Below, one piece after another: positions 1 to 5,291 of a stretch of DNA of 6,175 nt (within the stretch, counting starts at the first letter, position 1; every line of letters starts with the position of its first letter). Both the position numbers and the translations under genes were made by a program. This stretch comes from Campylobacteraceae bacterium (GTDB taxonomy: Bacteria > Campylobacterota > Campylobacteria > Campylobacterales > Sulfurospirillaceae), in contig JALVAU010000406.1 in the NCBI GenBank assembly GCA_027011025.1, forward strand, positions 1 through 6,175, read 5' to 3'. Below the pieces are notes generated by a model. The model ran no database searches, was not told where the DNA came from, and worked only from the letters and a program-made list of their open reading frames with translations.

Positions 1-111
1 GTAGTTAAAGATGTAAAAAAGTGGTTAAGAAGAAATTTCAAAGATGTATATGTTAGAGCCGGAACAGCTAAAGAGAAGGGCGATGTTCTTTATTATATAA
101 ATTCAAAATAG
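1..111 (+). CDS. C-terminal end of an unidentified protein (5' truncated)
   Basis: Frame 1 is open from the first base to a TAG stop at 109-111, giving the last 36 residues of a protein that begins upstream of the window. The visible tail is basic (WLRRNF, then VYVRAGTAKEKGDVLYYINSK at the end) and has the look of a final helix followed by a beta hairpin of a soluble domain. I do not recognise the family from so little sequence, so no function is given. The stop lies 17 bases before the next start codon, so this gene may be co-transcribed with the cytochrome genes that follow. Confidence 0.7.
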   Translation, partial: VVKDVKKWLRRNFKDVYVRAGTAKEKGDVLYYINSK

Positions 112-128
112 CAAAACAGGAGTTAAAG

Positions 129-620
129 ATGAAAAAGATAGTTTTATTTACAGTTTTGGCAGCTAGTCTGTCGTTTGCAAGTGGTGTCAAGCCGGTTGAT
201 AATCAACTCTATAAAAAAGAGTGTACAAGTTGCCATTTTGGTTTTCAAGCGGGACTTTTACCTGCTAGATCATGGTCTAAATTGATGAACAATCTGGAAA
301 ATCACTTTGACACAGATGCGAGTCTGGATAAAAAAGATAGAAAATTACTTGTTGATTATTTAGTTAAAAATGCGAGTGATAGAGCCATGAACTATAAAAG
401 AAGCGCAAAGATAACAAATTCTATCTATAAAAATTCTACTCCTATCAGAATAACAAAGACACCATACTTCATAAGAAAGCATGATGAACTAAGAGCAAAT
501 ATGATAAAGCAAAAAGAGGTTGGCTCCCTCAGCAACTGCATAGCCTGCCACACAACGGCAAATAAGGGCATATATAGTGAAAGAGCTATCAATATACCGA
601 ACTATGGACGCTGGGAATGA
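129..620 (+). CDS. Periplasmic diheme cytochrome c, DHC family
   Basis: A 163-residue secreted electron carrier. Residues 1-17 form a signal peptide (MKK, hydrophobic core, SFA before the likely cleavage). Two c-type heme attachment motifs are visible: CTSCH at 32-36 and CIACH at 137-141. Between them are His59 in the motif LENHF and His118 in RKHDE, good candidates for the distal axial ligands. The blocks LLPARSW, LENHF, DASLDK and ITKTP are also found in the C-terminal domain of the next protein, so this is a stand-alone copy of the same domain. The layout matches the dihaem cytochrome c (DHC) family, known in Rhodobacter sphaeroides as a partner of the sphaeroides heme protein and a membrane b-type cytochrome; no SHP gene is visible here. 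AGGAG at 118-122 lies 6 bases before the ATG. The stop overlaps the next start as ATGA, which implies translational coupling. The electron donor and acceptor are unknown. Confidence 0.9.
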   Translation: MKKIVLFTVLAASLSFASGVKPVDNQLYKKECTSCHFGFQAGLLPARSWSKLMNNLENHFDTDASLDKKDRKLLVDYLVKNASDRAMNYKRSAKITNSIYKNSTPIRITKTPYFIRKHDELRANMIKQKEVGSLSNCIACHTTANKGIYSERAINIPNYGRWE

Positions 621-1723
621 AAAAAAGTTACATTTGGCCTTTTGCAAACCGTATATCGCATTTGCTGATGATGCTGTTTTTTGCAGTTGCATATATTTTA
701 GGAGATTTCAAAGATCTTCTTAACTATCATGTGGCGTTTGGTTTGGCATTGGGTGTGCTCTTTGCCTTTAGGACGGTTTGGGGATTTATAGGGCCAAAAT
801 ATTCAAGATTTAAGGATTTTAACTTTAACCTTTATGATCTTAAAGATTACCTGTTGTCTGTTTTTTCAAAAAGCAAAGAGTATGTTGGACACAATCCGGC
901 TTCTAGCTATGCGATAGTTGCTATGATAGTGCTTGCCTTTTTATCTATCATAACAGGGCTCTTGGCTTACGGTATAGAGGAAAATCATGGAGTTTTGGCA
1001 TTTTTACACTCAACATACTTTAAAAAAATGGAGATTTTCAAAGATATTCACGAATTTTTTTCAAACCTTTTTCTAGCGATAGTCGGTATTCATATGGCAG
1101 GTGCAATTATAGACAAGTTTATCAAAAAGAGTGATGCCATTGATTCTATGGTGAGTGGATATAAAAAGTTGACACAGAGCGTACATGTGAAGATAAATAT
1201 ATTTCAAAGCTTCTATACCTTAGTTTGGATTGTACTTTCAGTTTTTTCTCTATATTATCTTATATTTACAAAGAATAATATCTTTATAGCCAACGCAAAT
1301 ATAAAGCAAAACTATGCCTTGATACATAAAGATTTTGCAAATGAGTGTGGTAGTTGTCACATCACATATCCGCCATTTCTACTGCCTAAAAAATCATGGA
1401 CTTTGATGATGAGTGACTTGGAGAATCATTTTGGAGATGACGCTTCTATAGACAAGGCAACAAATCACTCTATTTTGGCATTTTTGAAACAAAATAGTGC
1501 TGAAAATTCTACTCATCAAGCCGCTTTGGGTATATTAAAAAGTTTAAAAGATGATAATGGTACAATAGCAATAACAAAAACACCTTTTTGGAAAAAGAGA
1601 CATGAGAAAGTCTCAAAAGATATATTTGCAAGCAAAGAGGTAAAAAGTAGGGCAAACTGTAAAGCCTGCCATACGGATATACAAAACGGTCTTATCGAAA
1701 ATGATTTAATAAAAAGTATCTGA
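617..1723 (+). CDS. Cytochrome b561 membrane domain fused to a diheme cytochrome c (DHC) domain
   Basis: A 368-residue membrane protein with two modules. Residues 1-170 are a bacterial cytochrome b561 / Ni-hydrogenase b-subunit type four-helix bundle, with membrane segments near 13-30, 36-57, 97-119 and 146-168. His15 (RISHLL), His38 (NYHVAFG), His145 (DIHEFF) and His159 (GIHMAG) are the likely ligands of two b hemes. A lysine-rich link (169-197) and a fifth helix (about 198-217) should carry the C-terminus to the periplasm. There residues 229-360 form a DHC domain with CGSCH at 244-248, CKACH at 348-352, LENHF with His271, and KKRHE with His329. It aligns end to end with the protein encoded at 129-620. 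I infer quinol oxidation or reduction in the membrane linked to periplasmic c hemes. There is no clear Shine-Dalgarno; translation probably couples to the upstream stop (ATGA). The last codons and the stop lie inside the left terminal repeat of the foldback element at 1714-1985, so the final residues may be element-derived. Confidence 0.88.
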   Translation: MKKSYIWPFANRISHLLMMLFFAVAYILGDFKDLLNYHVAFGLALGVLFAFRTVWGFIGPKYSRFKDFNFNLYDLKDYLLSVFSKSKEYVGHNPASSYAIVAMIVLAFLSIITGLLAYGIEENHGVLAFLHSTYFKKMEIFKDIHEFFSNLFLAIVGIHMAGAIIDKFIKKSDAIDSMVSGYKKLTQSVHVKINIFQSFYTLVWIVLSVFSLYYLIFTKNNIFIANANIKQNYALIHKDFANECGSCHITYPPFLLPKKSWTLMMSDLENHFGDDASIDKATNHSILAFLKQNSAENSTHQAALGILKSLKDDNGTIAITKTPFWKKRHEKVSKDIFASKEVKSRANCKACHTDIQNGLIENDLIKSI

Positions 1724-1746
1724 CCATAATAAATGGCATATTTTAA
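1714..1746 (+). repeat. Left terminal inverted repeat (33 bp)
   Basis: Exact reverse complement of 1953-1985; 1713 and 1986 do not pair and neither do 1747 and 1952, so the match ends cleanly on both sides. It begins AAGTATCTGACC and carries the final codons and the TGA stop (1721-1723) of the b561-DHC gene. Confidence 0.95.
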
Positions 1747-1845
1747 TGAAATGAGTTTGACTTAGATTTGTGCAAAAATATCTGAAGGACTAGCCTTAGC
1801 TAATTCAAAGATATTTTTGTGCAAAGATGAGGCAAAATCATTTCA
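1747..1845. repeat. Hairpin A of the foldback element
   Basis: Positions 1747-1783 pair with 1809-1845 without gaps: 30 of 37 positions are Watson-Crick and three of the rest are G-T wobbles in RNA or DNA. The strongest parts are the base (TGAAATGA with TCATTTCA) and the top (CAAAAATATCT with AGATATTTTTG). The 25-base loop 1784-1808 contains GGACTAGCC (1787-1795) and AGCTAATTCAA (1798-1808), which are complementary to the loop of hairpin B. A small TAGC-CTTA-GCTA stem is also possible inside the loop. Confidence 0.85.
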
Positions 1846-1854
1846 CCCTACGGG

Positions 1855-1952
1855 CGATAAGAAAAAGGCACATCTACGGCGTTAGATTTTCTTGAATTAG
1901 CTTTGGCTAGTCCTGCAAAAATCTGCCTTGTACCTGCACCTTTTTCTTATCG
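1855..1952. repeat. Hairpin B of the foldback element
   Basis: The base is a 14-bp perfect stem, CGATAAGAAAAAGG (1855-1868) with its complement at 1939-1952. A weaker middle follows, then AGATTTT (1884-1890) pairs with 1918-1924 with a one-base offset. The loop, about 1891-1917, holds TTGAATTAGCT (1892-1902) and GGCTAGTCC (1905-1913), complementary to the loop of hairpin A. Arm length (98) nearly equals that of A (99), although the stem sequences are mostly unrelated. Confidence 0.83.
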
Positions 1953-1985
1953 TTAAAATATGCCATTTATTATGGTCAGATACTT
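1953..1985 (-). repeat. Right terminal inverted repeat (33 bp)
   Basis: Exact reverse complement of 1714-1746, ending GGTCAGATACTT. Only 22 bases separate it from the start codon of the Spy-like gene, and those hold just the spacer and the AGGAG ribosome site (1998-2002). Any dedicated promoter for that operon must therefore lie in this repeat or in hairpin B. A TTATTAT stretch near 1966-1972 is a possible -10 region, but I see no convincing -35. Confidence 0.95.
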
Positions 1986-2007
1986 AAATCTACCAAAAGG
2001 AGTATAG

Positions 2008-2394
2008 ATGAGATACCTGCTTATTTTACTGATGTTTTTTACTCTTGCTGTTGCAGATGGAGACAAAAAGCTTGAACAAGGACATTTTTACAGTAAAGAT
2101 TTAACATACTTAAAACTAAATATAGAGCAAAAAAAGCAAATAAAGAAGATTTTAAAAGAGTACAGAAAAGATATAAAAAAGTTTAGAAGCTATAAAGACA
2201 GGTTGACCCAAAAAAAAGAGAAGCTCTTTTTAAATGACAAATTCCCGAAGCAAAAACTAAAGAGTATAAATATAGATATAAACAATCTCTCTTCCGATAT
2301 AGAGATAAAACTCCTTGAAAAAATACATAAGATACTCTCAAAAGAACAGAGAAGAAGATTTGTTTCATATATGGATGAATGGGAGATAGAGTGA
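2008..2394 (+). CDS. Small periplasmic Spy/CpxP-like protein
   Basis: 128 residues with a short signal peptide (1-16, ending AVA before DGD). The mature part is almost entirely charged helix, rich in lysine, and contains two blocks resembling the LTxxQ repeats of the Spy/CpxP/ZraP group: LKLNIEQKKQI at about 35-45 and LSKEQRRRF at 110-118. In that group these blocks form an antiparallel helical cradle that binds unfolded proteins, restrains a sensor kinase, or binds metals. There are no cysteines and only two histidines in the mature part, so strong metal binding is not suggested. AGGAG at 1998-2002 lies 5 bases before the ATG. The stop overlaps the GTG start of the response regulator, which fits an auxiliary periplasmic sensor for the two-component pair downstream, as CpxP is for CpxA. 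The family assignment rests on motif and length and is moderately sure; the ligand is unknown. Confidence 0.72.
   Translation: MRYLLILLMFFTLAVADGDKKLEQGHFYSKDLTYLKLNIEQKKQIKKILKEYRKDIKKFRSYKDRLTQKKEKLFLNDKFPKQKLKSINIDINNLSSDIEIKLLEKIHKILSKEQRRRFVSYMDEWEIE
2381..2385 (+). promoter_or_regulatory. Ribosome binding site that sets the GTG start of the response regulator
   Basis: GGGAG lies 5 bases before GTG at 2391 and inside the last codons of the Spy-like gene. The alternative ATG at 2379 has no such site upstream and would add MGDR before the receiver domain's first strand. Confidence 0.7.
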
Positions 2395-3059
2395 AGATTG
2401 TACTTATTGAAGATGATTTGGATATGCAAGAGTTACTTAGAGATTATCTTGGAAATTATGGCTTTGAGGTTGAAGCCTTTGAGAAACCACTTGTTGCTTT
2501 GAAGTACTTAAAGGATTGCACAGATTGCTCTTTGGTTGTTTTGGATTTGATGCTTCCGCAGATGGATGGTTTTGATGTTTGTAAAAAGATAAGAGAAAGG
2601 AGCTCTATTCCTATCATCATCTCAAGTGCAAGAGGCAATCTAGGGGATAAAGTTGTAGCTTATGAGTATGGAGCAGACGATTATCTTGCCAAACCGTATG
2701 AACCAAAAGAGTTGGTGATGAAAGTAAATGCGATTTTAAGAAGAGTTAATGGCACCTTAAATACAAAGAGAATAGGAGAGTTTGAGATAGATGAAGACAA
2801 GATGCAGATACTCCAAGATGGGCATGAGCTAGGTCTTACTATGGTTGAGTATAAAATCTTCTCTTTGCTGTTAAATAATCAAGCCAAAATTCTTTCTCGT
2901 GAAGCGATTGCAAATCACTTAGGAAGTGAATTTACACACATAAAAGACAGAGCCATAGATATGCATATTAGCAATATAAGAAATAAAATCTTCGATGACC
3001 CAAAATCTGCCAAATATATAAAATCAGTTTGGGGCATAGGGTATAAGTTTGTCGGATAA
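2391..3059 (+). CDS. OmpR/PhoB-type response regulator
   Basis: 222 residues from the GTG start. The receiver domain (1-115) has the acidic pair Asp8-Asp9 (LIEDD), the phosphoacceptor Asp52 (VVLDLMLP), Ser79 (IISSA) and Lys101 (LAKPY), so all key residues are present. Residues from about 125 to 222 form the winged-helix DNA-binding domain, with MVEYKIFSLL, the recognition-helix segment DRAIDMHISNIRNKI and the C-terminal hairpin SVWGIGYKF. It should be phosphorylated by the kinase encoded 2 bases downstream and act as a transcription factor. The GTG start overlaps the previous stop (GTGA), so translation is coupled to the Spy-like gene. General similarity is to CpxR/ArsR-type regulators; target genes cannot be read from this window. 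Confidence 0.92.
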   Translation: MKIVLIEDDLDMQELLRDYLGNYGFEVEAFEKPLVALKYLKDCTDCSLVVLDLMLPQMDGFDVCKKIRERSSIPIIISSARGNLGDKVVAYEYGADDYLAKPYEPKELVMKVNAILRRVNGTLNTKRIGEFEIDEDKMQILQDGHELGLTMVEYKIFSLLLNNQAKILSREAIANHLGSEFTHIKDRAIDMHISNIRNKIFDDPKSAKYIKSVWGIGYKFVG

Positions 3060-3061
3060 AT

Positions 3062-4279
3062 ATGACAATTTTTAGAAAAATCTTCCTCCTTTTTTGTGCT
3101 AGCATCGCTTTGATGTATTATCTCTCGACACAAACAAACAAGATAACAGATGAGAAGATAGCACTCGTCTATATACAAAAGTACATACAAGCCTCCAAAG
3201 AACTCTTTGGATATTTAGCAGACGGTGACATAGAGCGTTTAGATATTAGAGCAAAAGAGCTGGGATATGAAAAAGCAAAAATCAATCTCAAGAACAGTGC
3301 GGTTAAAACTGTGCATAATGATAAAGTCTCTTTTGGCGTCATTAAGGTTTTGAAAAAAAATGGTACCTATTTTTTATATATGAGATATCTTGATGACAGT
3401 TCAATTTTCTATGATAAATCACAGATAAAGGAGTCTGAGCAAAAGGAACGACTAAACTATCTCATCATAGCCGATATACTTTTGCTTGTGATTATGTTTG
3501 TCATAATTATCAGGATTTTAAAACCTCTTAAGACTATATCTGAGGGTATAGAGAAGTTTGGAAAAGGAGATTATTCTTGGAGACTAAAAGAGAGCAATAG
3601 CCGTGATGAGATAGAAAAATTGACAAAACAGTTTAATAAGATGGCAGAAAACTTGGAGAGCCTCATCAAGTCGCGTACCCAACTATTGAGCGATATAAGC
3701 CATGAACTAAGGATGCCGATTGCAAAATCAAAACTTTCCCTTGAGATGGTAGAAAAGAGCAAATATACGGATATGCTAAGAAGAGCTATAAACCAGATAG
3801 ATAACTTGACAAACGAACTTTTAGAGATAGAGCGTCTAAACTCACACAGTGTAAAGATGGAGATAACAAGGCACAGTATTGATGCCATTTTGGCTGAAGC
3901 TCTCTCAAAAATGATGATAGATGATGAAGAACAGATAGAAGTAGAAATAATTCAGACTTTTGAATGTAAAGCGGATATAAATTACCTTTCAATCGCCATA
4001 AAAAATCTCATAGATAATGCCCTAAAATACACAGAAAAAGGCAAAGTCAAAATCACCATAAACAAAGATTTCATAGAGATTGCAAATCTCGGCTTACCTT
4101 TAAGCAAAGATCTTGAATATTATCTGCAAACCTTTACTCAGGATGACAGCTCAAGAAATACAAAAGGCTATGGTTTGGGACTAAATATAGTAAAAAGAGT
4201 GCTAGAGTATCATAAGTTTGAGTTAAAATACAGATATGAAAACGGATACAGTATATTTTCTATAATATGCACCTCTTGA
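3062..4279 (+). CDS. Membrane sensor histidine kinase (HAMP, HisKA, HATPase), ArsS/CpxA-like
   Basis: 405 residues. Membrane helices at about 6-22 and 133-152 enclose a periplasmic sensor region of about 110 residues without a motif I recognise. A HAMP linker follows (about 150-202, starting RILKPLKTI). The dimerisation domain carries the phosphoacceptor His214 in SHELRMPIAKSK. The ATPase domain has the N box NLIDNALKY (315-323) and the glycine-rich GYGLGL (369-374). Two deviations stand out. The residue four after the histidine is Met218, where Thr or Asn of the phosphatase motif is usual. The G1 box reads IANLGLPL (340-347), without the usual Asp-x-Gly-x-Gly. The start is 2 bases after the regulator stop with only a weak ribosome site, suggesting coupled translation. 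The likely partner is that regulator, and the Spy-like protein may modulate the periplasmic domain. The stimulus is unknown. Confidence 0.9.
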   Translation: MTIFRKIFLLFCASIALMYYLSTQTNKITDEKIALVYIQKYIQASKELFGYLADGDIERLDIRAKELGYEKAKINLKNSAVKTVHNDKVSFGVIKVLKKNGTYFLYMRYLDDSSIFYDKSQIKESEQKERLNYLIIADILLLVIMFVIIIRILKPLKTISEGIEKFGKGDYSWRLKESNSRDEIEKLTKQFNKMAENLESLIKSRTQLLSDISHELRMPIAKSKLSLEMVEKSKYTDMLRRAINQIDNLTNELLEIERLNSHSVKMEITRHSIDAILAEALSKMMIDDEEQIEVEIIQTFECKADINYLSIAIKNLIDNALKYTEKGKVKITINKDFIEIANLGLPLSKDLEYYLQTFTQDDSSRNTKGYGLGLNIVKRVLEYHKFELKYRYENGYSIFSIICTS

Positions 4280-4302
4280 TTTATCAAGATATTATAGAAA
4301 AT
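4255..4302. terminator. AT-rich hairpin across the kinase stop codon, possible terminator
   Basis: Positions 4255-4268 and 4289-4302 are a perfect 14-bp inverted repeat (ATTTTCTATAATAT and its complement). Inside, CTTGAT (4275-4280) pairs with ATCAAG (4283-4288), leaving a 6-base bulge on one side. The kinase stop (4277-4279) lies in the inner stem. There is no proper T-run after it, so it may slow or end transcription only weakly, or protect the mRNA 3' end. The left arm also contains a perfect TATAAT (4261-4266), so it could instead be part of a promoter for the pseudopilin genes. Confidence 0.4.
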
Positions 4303-4320
4303 TTGCTATAGTCAGCAAAT
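4301..4320 (+). promoter_or_regulatory. Possible gspG promoter (extended -10) overlapping a small hairpin
   Basis: TGCTATAGT at 4304-4312 fits an extended -10 element, placing a start of transcription near 4319 and a leader of about 23 bases that contains the GGAG ribosome site (4330-4333). The same bases form a 7-bp hairpin, ATTTGCT (4301-4307) with AGCAAAT (4314-4320). No clear -35 is visible, which is common in AT-rich Campylobacterota promoters. This is a reading by eye only. Confidence 0.3.
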
Positions 4321-4341
4321 ATCAAATTTGGAGTTGTTTTT

Positions 4342-4758
4342 ATGAAAAAAGGGTTTTCTCTTATCGAACTTATGATTGTTATCATCATACTTGGTCTTTT
4401 GGCATCTTTGGTTATGCCAAATCTTTTAGGGCAGAGTGAACAGGCAAAAAGAAAGCTTACTTGTGTGCAAATGCACTCCTTATCTGATGCACTAAAGTCA
4501 TTTAAACTCTCAAACGGTGTCTATCCGACTACGGGCGAAGGACTTAAGGCTCTTATAACAAATCCAAATCCATCTCTATACACATCTTATCCTGTGGGAG
4601 GATTTATAGATAGCAAAAAGGCACCACTTGATCCTTGGAAAAATCCTTATATATACATCAAGACTTCTGACTCTTTCGATATCATCTCTCTTGGAGGAGA
4701 TAAAAAAGAGGGTGGAAGCGGAAATGACGCAGATATAAAACTCTCTACATGCGAGTAA
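4342..4758 (+). CDS. gspG: Major pseudopilin GspG of a type II secretion system
   Basis: 138 residues, normal for the family. The prepilin leader MKKG is followed by FSLIEL, so prepilin peptidase should cut after Gly4, with Phe +1 (later N-methylated) and Glu9 at +5. Residues 5-28 form the hydrophobic assembly helix. The C-terminal domain has the GspG signature: NGVYPTTGEGLKAL (58-71), APLDPWKNPYIY (94-105), and the calcium-loop region SLGGDKKEGGSGNDADI (116-132) with Asp and Gly residues. Cys41 and Cys137 could form a disulfide. GspG polymerises into the periplasmic pseudopilus that pushes substrates through the outer-membrane secretin. The ribosome site GGAG (4330-4333) is 8 bases before the ATG. 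It is the first of four pilin-like genes with overlapping ends. Confidence 0.92.
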   Translation: MKKGFSLIELMIVIIILGLLASLVMPNLLGQSEQAKRKLTCVQMHSLSDALKSFKLSNGVYPTTGEGLKALITNPNPSLYTSYPVGGFIDSKKAPLDPWKNPYIYIKTSDSFDIISLGGDKKEGGSGNDADIKLSTCE

Positions 4759-5291
4759 AAGCTTTTAGTCTGATGGAGCTCATAGTGGTTATCATACTGC
4801 TAGGCATCATCTCTGTGATGGTTTTAAGTAGTATTGGCTCGAAAAAAGAGATACTAAAGAGTCCAGATATAAAAGAGTTACCAAAATATATAAAAAAACT
4901 AAAACTAAAAGATGATGCGGTTTTCTATATATATGGAGACAAGTGTGAAAATAGTATCTTACTTTGTAAAGACAAAGACTGCGCAAAGAACATAAATGTG
5001 CCTTTTAAAAAGAGTTACAAAACACTAAAAACAGATAGTGAGGGAGTGTTGAAGCAAGCAGACTTTTTAGATATTATTCTCTCCAAGAAAAGACAACATG
5101 TCTGCTTTAAATTAGATATTTTAAAGGGAAGATTCAGCGACAAACTCATACTAAACAGAGGCAATACAAGTCTGCTTTTTTTACCAATATATCAAGAGAT
5201 AAAAGAGTTTAATACTCTACAGAAGGCTCAAAAAAGATACTTCGATGATGATTTGCTTCCAAAGAGTGAAGATGACTACTACAAGAGATAA
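4749..5291 (+). CDS. Minor pseudopilin in the GspH position
   Basis: 180 residues. The type IV pilin-like N-terminus is clear: short leader MRVKA, then FSLMEL, with Glu10 at +5 and a hydrophobic helix to about residue 28. The residue before the cut is Ala5 rather than the usual Gly; prepilin peptidases generally prefer Gly, though Ala is tolerated in some substrates. The rest is lysine-rich and matches no conserved pseudopilin domain I know. It carries Cys66, Cys73, Cys78 and Cys119, an arrangement suited to disulfides in the periplasm. The name GspH is suggested only by place: second in a G-H-I-J order. The start overlaps the gspG stop by 10 bases and has no good ribosome site, so it is probably translated by coupling. 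A minor pseudopilin would sit at or near the pseudopilus tip. Confidence 0.75.
   Translation: MRVKAFSLMELIVVIILLGIISVMVLSSIGSKKEILKSPDIKELPKYIKKLKLKDDAVFYIYGDKCENSILLCKDKDCAKNINVPFKKSYKTLKTDSEGVLKQADFLDIILSKKRQHVCFKLDILKGRFSDKLILNRGNTSLLFLPIYQEIKEFNTLQKAQKRYFDDDLLPKSEDDYYKR

Larger units (their letters stand above)
1714..1985. repeat. Foldback element: 33-bp perfect terminal inverted repeats enclosing two hairpins with complementary loops
   Basis: This 272-bp block fills the gap between the b561-DHC gene and the Spy-like gene. Its ends, 1714-1746 and 1953-1985, are perfect reverse complements. The interior is accounted for by hairpin A (1747-1845), the 9-base CCCTACGGG (1846-1854) and hairpin B (1855-1952), directly abutting one another and the outer stem, so the whole folds as a junction with almost no linkers. 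The apical loops of A and B are complementary over 22 bases with 2 mismatches. There is no transposase and no ORF longer than 22 codons. It could be a MITE-like non-autonomous transposable element, a BIME-like composite of two inverted hairpin units, or a structured RNA between two operons. If the ends are TCTGACC and GGTCAGA, a TA flanks each side (1717-1718 and 1981-1982), as for IS630/mariner-type insertions, but TA is its own complement and the pairing continues beyond it, so this is weak. AAA sits just outside both ends and is uninformative. Confidence 0.85.

Noticed and set aside
1881..1887. GTTAGAT fits the GTTRRRY core of an integron attC site.
   Set aside because: There is no matching RYYYAAC partner at the other end of the fold and no cassette or integrase, and the motif lies within the stem of hairpin B.
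1827..1895. A 22-codon ORF (ATG to TGA) inside the foldback element.
   Set aside because: No ribosome site is visible upstream and the frame runs through both hairpins, whose structure explains the sequence better than coding does.
1711..1988. AAA just outside both ends of the element as a target-site duplication.
   Set aside because: Three A bases in such AT-rich DNA carry no weight, and no longer direct repeat flanks the element.
2379..2390. ATG at 2379 as the start of the response regulator.
   Set aside because: It lacks a ribosome site, whereas GTG at 2391 has GGGAG at ideal spacing and gives the standard receiver N-terminus and a four-base overlap.
2183..2429. Reverse-strand ORFs opposite the Spy-like and regulator genes.
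   Set aside because: They are antisense shadows of lysine-rich coding sequence, with no ribosome site and no recognisable domain.
5245..5271. ATG at 5245 as the start of the third pseudopilin.
   Set aside because: It gives a 19-residue leader containing Cys and Phe and a 47-base overlap; ATG at 5272 has a ten-residue leader and a purine-rich site upstream.
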